From: a bacterium
GTDB taxonomy: Bacteria; UBA9089; UBA9088
Length of the DNA stretch: 8,340 nucleotides
Reading direction: 5' to 3'
Assembly: GCA_040756715.1 (NCBI GenBank)
Contig: JBFLYE010000218.1
Location: 1-8,340, forward strand
The notes below the pieces were generated by a model, which made no database searches, had not been told where the DNA came from, and worked only from the letters and a program-made list of their open reading frames with translations. The position numbers were made by a program, and so were the translations under genes. This document shows, piece after piece, positions 1 to 6,200 of this stretch. Position 1 is the first letter of the stretch. The number at the start of each line of letters is the position of its first letter.

Positions 1-10
1 TTAAGTTTTA

Positions 11-126
11 TAAAATTTTTCCCCTTTTAATTCAAAATTCAACATTCAAAATTCATAATTTTATAAAGTTTTCCTTAAGATTATCTAAACACATACATTT
101 TGTAAAGCGTTATGGAATTAACTATA
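11..126. repeat. Left arm of 116-bp inverted repeat
   Basis: Bases 11-126 are the reverse complement of 8225-8340 with one mismatch (21 against 8330), so 115 of 116 positions pair. Identity stops abruptly after 126. The outer limit is unknown because the window ends at 8340, the partner of base 11. The arm is very AT-rich and contains a heptamer array (30-60). That array is flanked by two related blocks, TTTTATAAAATTTTTCC (6-22) and TTTTATAAAGTTTTCC (59-74). No coding frame of note crosses it and no transposase is linked to it. It could be a dispersed non-coding repeat (MITE-like) or an element end. That the repeat exists is seen directly; its nature is inference. Confidence 0.95.
30..60. repeat. 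Heptanucleotide tandem repeat inside the left arm
   Basis: Four consecutive 7-base units read ATTCAAA, ATTCAAC, ATTCAAA and ATTCATA, followed by a partial ATT. The same array is present in reverse complement at 8291-8321. The period of seven and near-identity of the units are seen directly. Function is unknown; such arrays can bind protein or may simply reflect slippage. Confidence 0.8.
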
Positions 127-221
127 ATTGTAACAGATGTTCTTACAAATCCCATCCTTATTCCTCTTTAAGGATAAGATAAAATGGTAGGATTGTCAAA
201 TATTATCTTTTCCTTTATTTG

Positions 222-971
222 TCATATTTTAAACAAAATCTGGGTAAGCTCGGTCAAGACCCTGCCTCTGCTTGTAAATTTTAGCCTTACCAAAACATCA
301 CCAAGCTTTTCCTCATTTCTTTTTTCCTTTGCCAGATCAAGCTGGGATTGGGTGATTATCCCCTTTCTAACCAGAAGATCACCTAATATATCCTCTGCCT
401 CTATATCCCTTGTTCTTCCTGCAAAGATGCTCTTTGTTGCTTCAAGAAAAAAAGATGTGTCTACGGCAAATGGTTTAGGTTGGCCTTTTCTTATTGAGTC
501 TACAAATTGTGAGAGCGTAGAATCCTTTGTCTTTAAATCTCTTACCAGGCGATCTTCATAATACCTCTTTATAGCCTCATCTATCTGGCTCTCTGTGGCT
601 ACAACAGGCTTTACTTCGCATCCGGTTATCCTCCTAACATCGTCCATCGTAATAACATCAAGGGGATCTGACATAGCAAGAACAATTGTATTACTGTTTT
701 TTACCAGGGGAAGGACTTTCTTTTTTTTAATTAAAGAATTTAACCTCTCATCAAAAAAGGAAATTTCCCGCTCAGAAAGGTTAACCTTTGGGATATTCAT
801 CTGGCTTGATAAAGCTTCACATATCTTCTCCTCAGAGATAAAATTAAGCTCTACCAGAATCTTTCCAACCCTTTTTTTTGTTTCTCTCTGAAGAAACAAT
901 GCCTTATTAAGCTTTTCCTCGTCTATCAATCCTTCCTTTAGAAGAATCTCTCCTAATCTTTTGTCTTTCAT
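222..971 (-). CDS. Protein with MshEN-like modules at both ends, no ATPase domain
   Basis: This 249-residue protein resembles the N-terminal part of GspE/PilB/MshE-type ATPases (T2SSE_N, MshEN). Residues 5-28 and 34-57 form two 24-residue motifs separated by a 5-residue spacer, the layout described for MshEN cyclic di-GMP binding. Residues 58-138 continue as the usual second part of that domain (VLPL, AMSDP, then the ATESQIDEAI stretch). A charged linker (about 139-190) leads to a second, more degenerate motif pair at 195-218 and 222-245. Walker A/B and the rest of the ATPase are absent, so it cannot power secretion by itself; a regulator or adaptor role is inferred. The glycine at position 10 of the motif is kept in the first copy but is Asn44 in the second and Lys231 in the last, so binding by some copies is doubtful. 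Its ATG overlaps the upstream stop by 4 nt (ATGA), indicating translational coupling. No transmembrane segment is seen. Confidence 0.85.
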   Translation of the reverse strand: MKDKRLGEILLKEGLIDEEKLNKALFLQRETKKRVGKILVELNFISEEKICEALSSQMNIPKVNLSEREISFFDERLNSLIKKKKVLPLVKNSNTIVLAMSDPLDVITMDDVRRITGCEVKPVVATESQIDEAIKRYYEDRLVRDLKTKDSTLSQFVDSIRKGQPKPFAVDTSFFLEATKSIFAGRTRDIEAEDILGDLLVRKGIITQSQLDLAKEKRNEEKLGDVLVRLKFTSRGRVLTELTQILFKI

Positions 972-1189
972 TTTCCAAATAGCTTTTCTATCCAGGATTT
1001 CTTCCTTTGCTTTTTTACCTTTTGTTCATTAAGAAACATAATCATCTCCCTCCTTCCAATATAGCCAAGCCTGACAAGGGTATGACCAAGCCGCTCACCT
1101 GGATTTTTTGCTTGTTCCCTCAATGCCCGGGTAAGCTGATCCTGGGAGATCATCCCACTTTTAACCAACAAATTACCAATCTTTTCCAT
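968..1189 (-). CDS. 73-residue MshEN-type microprotein with basic tail
   Basis: A free-standing pair of MshEN motifs: residues 3-26 (KIGNLLVKSGMIS onward) and 33-56 (RLGHTLVRLGYIG onward), with a 6-residue spacer. Both copies keep the LG/IG near the start, the glycine at motif position 10 and a terminal Gln, making this the most canonical motif pair in the window. The tail (57-73) is strongly basic and ends WIEKLFGK, which could lie on a membrane or on nucleic acid. In known proteins this fold sits in front of an AAA-type secretion ATPase and binds cyclic di-GMP; here nothing else is attached. The ATG at 1189 shares one base with the TonB-like stop (TAATG) and has AGG eight bases upstream, and its stop overlaps the next gene, so it is the middle gene of a coupled trio. 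Identity is fairly sure; ligand binding is inferred. Confidence 0.85.
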   Translation of the reverse strand: MEKIGNLLVKSGMISQDQLTRALREQAKNPGERLGHTLVRLGYIGRREMIMFLNEQKVKKQRKKSWIEKLFGK

Positions 1190-1902
1190 TATTTCAACCT
1201 AATTTTTATCCTTGCAATTCCCCATTCTTCATATTTTCCCTCCCTTAGGGAAGCAAACCTCCATCTTAATATAGAATTTATAGCAAGGCTATCAAGCTCT
1301 CTATATCCGAATGAATAGAGGATTGTAGCCCTGTCAACGCTTCCATCTGGTAAAACCCAAAATTTAAAGCTTCCCTCAAGGGATATACCCTTTTTTTCAA
1401 GCCATTCTGGAATCTTAAATCCCTCTTGATAAAAAATTGCCCTTCTTGCCACCTCTCCTGTAATTTCTAGTGTATATGGACCTCCCCTTCCTTCTCCCTT
1501 TCCACCTTCTCCTCCCTCTCCTTTTCCCTCTCCTATACCAACATCCCCTTTTGTTCCTGTTCCTGTAAATATCTCTCCATAAGTATTTGCAATATCAAGA
1601 TTTGGTCTAACAGGTTTCCAGGGTAAAACTTCTTCTACCTTTCCCTTTTTGCTTGACATTTCCTCTGGTATTATCCTTTTGGGCTTAAATCGTGAAGGAA
1701 TGGCTTTGCTCTTTGCTGATGGCCTAACAGGTCCCCTTGTTGCCTTTCTTTGTATAGGAAATATTTCTCTTCTTGGTGCTTCTGGAATGGAAACAAGGGA
1801 TACCTCGATTATCCTCTCCTCTTTTATCTCCCTATTCAAAATAATAAAGGATGAAAGAAAGAGAAAAGCACTATGAATGATCAATGAACCTACAAATCCC
1901 AT
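1189..1902 (-). CDS. TonB-like energy-transducer family protein
   Basis: This 237-residue protein has the TonB layout. A hydrophobic anchor spans about residues 4-22, with no obvious signal-peptidase site. A Pro/Lys/Arg-rich stretch (about 40-100) and a Gly-rich segment (113-141) form the periplasmic spacer. The C-terminal domain (about 150-237) shows TonB_C hallmarks: IPEWLEKKGI in place of the usual YP-x-x-A-x-x-x-GI, then GSFKFWVLPDGSVDRATIL, then LDSLAINSILRWRF. TonB proteins couple inner-membrane proton motive force, through ExbB/ExbD, to outer-membrane transport or other envelope work. No exbB or exbD is in the window, so the partner is unknown. The start is the only ATG ahead of the anchor. 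No clear Shine-Dalgarno sequence precedes it, and it lies 38 nt after lysC, so it is probably on the lysC transcript. Its stop overlaps the following MshEN gene by one base. Confidence 0.85.
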   Translation of the reverse strand: MGFVGSLIIHSAFLFLSSFIILNREIKEERIIEVSLVSIPEAPRREIFPIQRKATRGPVRPSAKSKAIPSRFKPKRIIPEEMSSKKGKVEEVLPWKPVRPNLDIANTYGEIFTGTGTKGDVGIGEGKGEGGEGGKGEGRGGPYTLEITGEVARRAIFYQEGFKIPEWLEKKGISLEGSFKFWVLPDGSVDRATILYSFGYRELDSLAINSILRWRFASLREGKYEEWGIARIKIRLK

Positions 1903-1940
1903 TTTATCTAATCACTAAAGGCTAAACATATACCAATTTC

Positions 1941-2414
1941 TTAATCCAGACCAAAGCCGCTGTGCAGGGCATTTGCTGCTTGTTCCATCTTGCTTTTTTC
2001 AATAACACAGGATATCTTTATCTCTGATGTAGATATCATATCAATATTTATCCTTTTATCCCCCAAGATTTTAAACATCTTTGCTGCAATACCTGGATGG
2101 CTTTTCATTCCAACTCCAACAATAGAGACTTTGGCGATATTATCATCAGAAAGAACCTTCTCTGCACCAAGCTTTTCTTTTATTTTTTCTATAATCCCTA
2201 AGCTTGTGGAAATATCAGCCCTATCTACTGTGAATGAGATATTTGCCTTTTTATCAGGGCTTTGGCTCTGGACAATGATATCTACATTTATTCCGTGGTC
2301 TGCCAGGGCTTGAAATATTTCAGCCGCTGTTCCTGGTTTGTCTGGAATACCGATAATCGTAATCTTTGCACAATTTGAATCTGTTGGTATTCCTGAAATA
2401 ATTGGCTCTTCCAT
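1941..2414 (-). CDS. lysC: Aspartokinase beta subunit from internal start (regulatory ACT domains)
   Basis: Codon 246 of lysC is an ATG at the junction between the kinase domain and the ACT domains. It is preceded by a very strong Shine-Dalgarno sequence in frame. Translation from it would give a 157-residue protein carrying both ACT domains and no kinase domain. Bacillus subtilis and Corynebacterium glutamicum aspartokinases are known alpha2-beta2 enzymes whose beta subunit is made from exactly such an internal start. The site and signal are seen directly; production of the product here is inferred from that precedent. Confidence 0.75.
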   Translation of the reverse strand: MEEPIISGIPTDSNCAKITIIGIPDKPGTAAEIFQALADHGINVDIIVQSQSPDKKANISFTVDRADISTSLGIIEKIKEKLGAEKVLSDDNIAKVSIVGVGMKSHPGIAAKMFKILGDKRINIDMISTSEIKISCVIEKSKMEQAANALHSGFGLD

Positions 2415-3149
2415 TGTGATCACCTCCTCACAAATAATTGTTCCTGGATTGTCATTAAAACTTGACCTTAAATGAATGACAACGCTATACTTCTTTGCAA
2501 ATTCAACCGCCCTTGTTTGTAAAACAACAGAGCCTAAAGATGCCATTTCAAGCATTGCATCATACGAAATAATATCCAACTTCTTTGCTTTTGGCACAAT
2601 CCTTGGGTCAGCGGTATAGACACCATCAACATCTGTATATATTTCGCAAGACTCTGCATCCAAACAACGAGCGAGGGCAACGGCTGTTGTATCAGAGCCA
2701 CCCCTGCCAAGGGTTGTAATCTCATCCTCTTCTGTTATCCCTTGAAACCCTGTAACAATTACAATATTATCCTCGGAAAGCTCCTTGTTTATCCTTACTG
2801 TATCTATCCCCTTTATCCTTGCCTTTGTAAAGCTATTGTCTGTGCGTATTCCAACCTGTGAGGCGGTTAAAGAGACAGCTTTAAAACCTTCATTATAGAT
2901 AGCCATAGAAAGGAGGGCGGCTGAGATTTGCTCTCCGGTTGAAATAAGCATATCAAGCTCCCTTTTATGTGGATTTTCTGTTATTTGATGGCTAAGGCTT
3001 ATAAGCTCATCCGTTGTCTTTCCCATAGCAGAAACAACCACCACAAGATGGTTATTTTTCTTTTTCAGCCCAGTTATTCTCCTGGCAACCTTCTTTATCC
3101 TATTTGGGTTTGCAAGGGATGAGCCTCCATATTTTTGTACAATTAGCAT
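1941..3149 (-). CDS. lysC: Aspartokinase (alpha subunit, full length)
   Basis: Aspartate kinase (EC 2.7.2.4) phosphorylates L-aspartate with ATP, the first step towards lysine/diaminopimelate, threonine and methionine. At 402 residues it has the normal length of the monofunctional, two-ACT class. Visible motifs are K6-YGGSS (6-11) in the nucleotide site, VVVSAMGKTTDEL (37-49), STGEQ (70-74), TTLGRGGSDTTAVALA (145-160), YTDVDGVYTADPRIV (171-185) and MLEMASLGSVVLQTRAVEFA. The first ACT domain covers about 260-335 (ITIIGIPDKPGTAAEIF) and the second about 339-402 (VSIVGVGMKSHPGIAAKMF, then INIDMISTSEIKIS). ACT domains normally bind lysine and/or threonine for feedback control; which effector acts here cannot be read off. 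No Shine-Dalgarno sequence precedes the ATG, because a promoter ends six bases before it. The gene looks intact, with no missing catalytic motif. Confidence 0.97.
   Translation of the reverse strand: MLIVQKYGGSSLANPNRIKKVARRITGLKKKNNHLVVVVSAMGKTTDELISLSHQITENPHKRELDMLISTGEQISAALLSMAIYNEGFKAVSLTASQVGIRTDNSFTKARIKGIDTVRINKELSEDNIVIVTGFQGITEEDEITTLGRGGSDTTAVALARCLDAESCEIYTDVDGVYTADPRIVPKAKKLDIISYDAMLEMASLGSVVLQTRAVEFAKKYSVVIHLRSSFNDNPGTIICEEVITMEEPIISGIPTDSNCAKITIIGIPDKPGTAAEIFQALADHGINVDIIVQSQSPDKKANISFTVDRADISTSLGIIEKIKEKLGAEKVLSDDNIAKVSIVGVGMKSHPGIAAKMFKILGDKRINIDMISTSEIKISCVIEKSKMEQAANALHSGFGLD
2415..2429 (-). promoter_or_regulatory. Internal ribosome binding site for the lysC beta subunit
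   Basis: Read on the minus strand, 2428-2418 is AGGAGGTGATC, an 11-base match to the standard bacterial 16S rRNA anti-Shine-Dalgarno tail. Eight bases separate the GGAGG core from the ATG at 2414. The bases also encode Glu-Glu-Val-Ile-Thr of the full-length enzyme. It is the strongest ribosome binding site I found in the window, stronger than those at the annotated gene starts. Confidence 0.85.
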
Positions 3150-3155
3150 ATATTT

Positions 3156-3184
3156 ATATTACAGAAAAATAGGGAATATGTCAA
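3156..3184 (-). promoter_or_regulatory. lysC promoter, sigma-70 type, leaderless
   Basis: On the minus strand TTGACA (3184-3179) is followed by a 17-base spacer (3178-3162) and TAATAT (3161-3156). That is a perfect -35 box with a five-of-six -10 box at optimal spacing. Only six bases (3155-3150) lie between the -10 box and the ATG at 3149, so the expected transcription start falls on or next to the start codon. That leaves no room for a Shine-Dalgarno sequence and predicts a leaderless mRNA. Confidence 0.8.
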
Positions 3185-3187
3185 TGG

Positions 3188-3222
3188 AATAAATTTAAAA
3201 TGGCATGTGTCAAACCCATACC
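3188..3222 (-). terminator. Possible weak terminator after the giant FapA gene
   Basis: Just past the stop at 3225, the minus strand can fold GGTATG (3222-3217) against CATGCC (3207-3202), six pairs including one G-U, with a 9-base loop. The sequence TTTTAAATTTATT follows (3200-3188). The stem is short and the T tract is interrupted by A, so termination would be partial at best. It abuts the lysC promoter. Confidence 0.3.
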
Positions 3223-3224
3223 CG

Positions 3225-6200
3225 TTAATCCACAATTACCTCTATCCTTCCATCAATCTCTTTAATGTATTGCCTTTCTCCTATCTTTACAGGCTTTCCA
3301 GAGGAAGATTTTATCGCCTCTCTTACCGCAGATATATCAACATTATAAAATTTTTGTATAGCCCTTTCAACTTCTTCAAAGGAAAGGGGTTTTCCCCTTA
3401 TTCCGCCGGGATTTACTGTAATGTATAGCCCTTCGGGAAGGTTTTTTATCTTAAAGCTTGCTGGTTTTTCCTTTTCCTTTTCTATTCTTTCTTCTATCTC
3501 AACCCAAGGACCCTTTATCCCTTTTTCAAAAAATAGACTTATTTCATCATCTAATTCAATAAACCCTATCTTATCATCGCTTAATTTAAGAATAGCCTTT
3601 GCCATTTCCCTTTCTTCCTTTAAAAGGGCTATTGATTCTGGATATTTTTCCCTTGGAGCTTCTATTTGGGCTTGTGTCAAAACAATCTCAAAGGGCTTAT
3701 AGGCTATTTCTTTAATTCTTCCTCCCTCATCTTGAAACCCTATGTTATCAGATTGCTTTTTTATCTCAATAGCATTAATCTTTGTCTTTGGATATACGCA
3801 TCCACAAGAAATCCTTCCTCCCCTTTTTAGCCCTATTGTTGTCTCTTCTTGTTCTACAGAGCCAATAATATCTGCAAAAATCTCCCTTGCTTCTATCTCT
3901 CCACCCACAAGGCCTTTAACCCCTCTTTCTATAGCAAGAGGCAGGGTAAATTCTGGTATTTCTGGCTTATTTTTTGACATCATTACACCCTTTTTTCCAA
4001 CAATGTATATTCTATCAGCCGATGCCTTGCACCTCATTCCTGTATTCATAACAATTGCTCCCCCTGCATTAAGGGTAGATTCAAATGCTGATTGGGCGAT
4101 AATATCATATTTTGCATCAATAGATGTCTTAGAAAGGATATGTCCAGAAACCTGCACACTCTCCCCTGAGGAAACATTACAGGAATTTCCAATATCTCCT
4201 CCTATCTCTATACCTTGTAAAGCATTTATCTTTAACCCCTCTTTTACAGAGCCAGAAATAATTATCTTCCCAGAAAAATCCAAATTCTCCTCAAGGTTTC
4301 CATCTATTACAAGCGTTTTAATCACATCGCACCTATTTCCATCCCAAGTTACCCTCCCAGAGGCTTGTGAATACAAAATATTTTGAGAATAAAGCCTTGT
4401 ATTCCTTCCGCTAATAATTTCAAAGTCATCGCCAAAAATCCCAGGAATCTCCTCTCCTAGACAATTTATCCCATTATTTCCCCTTGTTTTTTCCTTTTTT
4501 ATGGCTAGAATTTGCCCTGGTATTACATCAAATTTATCCCCATATTTGTAAAGATAGGATGCATTTTCTCCCTTTGTGGGAACAAGACAAGATGCAACAA
4601 GAAATGGTTTATGATAATCCTTTTTTAAGGCAAGAAGGATCTTTTTCTCATCTATTCCATAAATTATCCCCTCCTTCTTTAAAAGCCACAAAACCTCTTT
4701 ATACCTTATTTTTCTTCCACCTGTTTTTGGCTCTCCTATTGTCAAAAGAACCTTTTTTGCCTTTATTTCGCCTTCATCGATTATCTCTATCTTAACAGGG
4801 CTATCAAGATCTGGGATATATTGCCTCTCTCCTATCTTTACAGGCTTTCCATCCATTTTTTCAATTGATGTTTTTATGGCGGGCTCATCTATATCAAAAA
4901 ATTCTGAGGTAGAAAGAAGAACATCCTCCATATTTACAGGTTTTCCCCTTATCCCTGGTGGGTTTATGCTAAGATAAACACCATCCTGCGTATTATCAAT
5001 CTTAAAAGAACCAGGTGCTTCCTCCTTTTCCTTTATCTTTAAAGTAATCTCCTTTTCCTTCTCTTTCCAAGGCCCTTCTATTCCCTTGGGAAAAAATAGG
5101 GAAAGCTTTTCATCAAGGCTTATGGATGAAATCTCTGAAAGAGAAAGGAATTCTTTTGCCTTTTCTTTTTCATTTGATAAAAGGGCAATTGAGGGAGGAA
5201 CATCCTTTATGCTTGTTGAATATGGAATGAATGTAAGATCTGCAGGAATTTCTTCGTAAGAATGCTTTACTATCTTTCCCAATTCTTGCTTAAAGCATCC
5301 TCCTCCCTCAAATGGCCTAGAGACAAAGAGAAATGCCTTTCCTATTTTCATACTCACCTTTGGATATACCGCATCCTGAACACTGATTTTTCCCTCTTCG
5401 CTCTTTATAACTATATCTGTCTTCTTATGCAAAACAGAGCCAATCTGCTCAACATCAATAAATTCCGAAACCTCTATTTTTCCTCCACCCACCAAGCCTT
5501 TTACTCCAGATGCCATAGCAATGGGAATGGTAAATATGGGAGGGGGTGGTGTTCCCTTTGTCATTATTATCCCCTTCCTTCCTGTAATGACAAGGGATTT
5601 GGCAATAATATTACAATCGGTAACCCCTGTTCTTGCAATTACAGAGCCTTCGGATGATATATTTGAAAAGGATACTGAGTTTGCGATAACATCACCCTTT
5701 GCAGAAATAGCTATTTCCTGGCCATCTTCTCCTTTTATATCAGAATCTATCTCAATAGAGCCACCCGAGGTTATCTCACACCTTGACAAGACTTGCCCCT
5801 TTATTAAAATCCCTCCCTCTGAGGTAATTTTTACCCCCCTTTTCAAAGAGCCGTTTATAATAACCTTTCCAGCAAATTCAATGTCTTTTTCACAATCGCC
5901 ATCTATTTCCATAACCTTTTCTACATCAGCTCGGTTATTGGTCCAGAATACCCTGCCAAAGGAAGAAGAATACAAAATATTTTCATCTTTTGAGAGAAAT
6001 GTATTCCTTCCCGCCTGGATTTTAAAATCGCTGCCCAATATCCCTGGAATAACCTCTCCTATACAGTTAATTCCCTCCTCACCAATTTTTGGGGCTTCTT
6101 TTATTGCCAATATCTGGCCTTCTATTACATCTGGGTAATCATAAGGCCCTTCCCCAAATTTATAGATATAACAAGCATCATCTCCCTTTTTTGGAAATAT

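Noticed and set aside
154-175. Hairpin ATCCTTA / TAAGGAT with 8-base loop as terminator of the leftward operon
   Set aside because: The 7-bp stem is real but AT-rich, and neither strand has a T tract after it. It does not meet the form of an intrinsic terminator.
1480-1565. Low-complexity CCT/TCC-rich tract as a regulatory or repeat element
   Set aside because: It is the coding sequence of the Gly/Glu/Lys-rich spacer of the TonB-like protein, in frame throughout.
3208-3213. A second TTGACA upstream of the lysC promoter
   Set aside because: At 17-base spacing the next hexamer is ATTCCA, which is not a -10 box.
3742-4386. Plus-strand ORFs opposite the giant gene, the longest about 214 codons, with others at 5521-6138, 184-561 and elsewhere
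   Set aside because: They mirror the codon structure of well-supported minus-strand genes, show no recognisable domain and have no promoters or ribosome binding sites that I could see.
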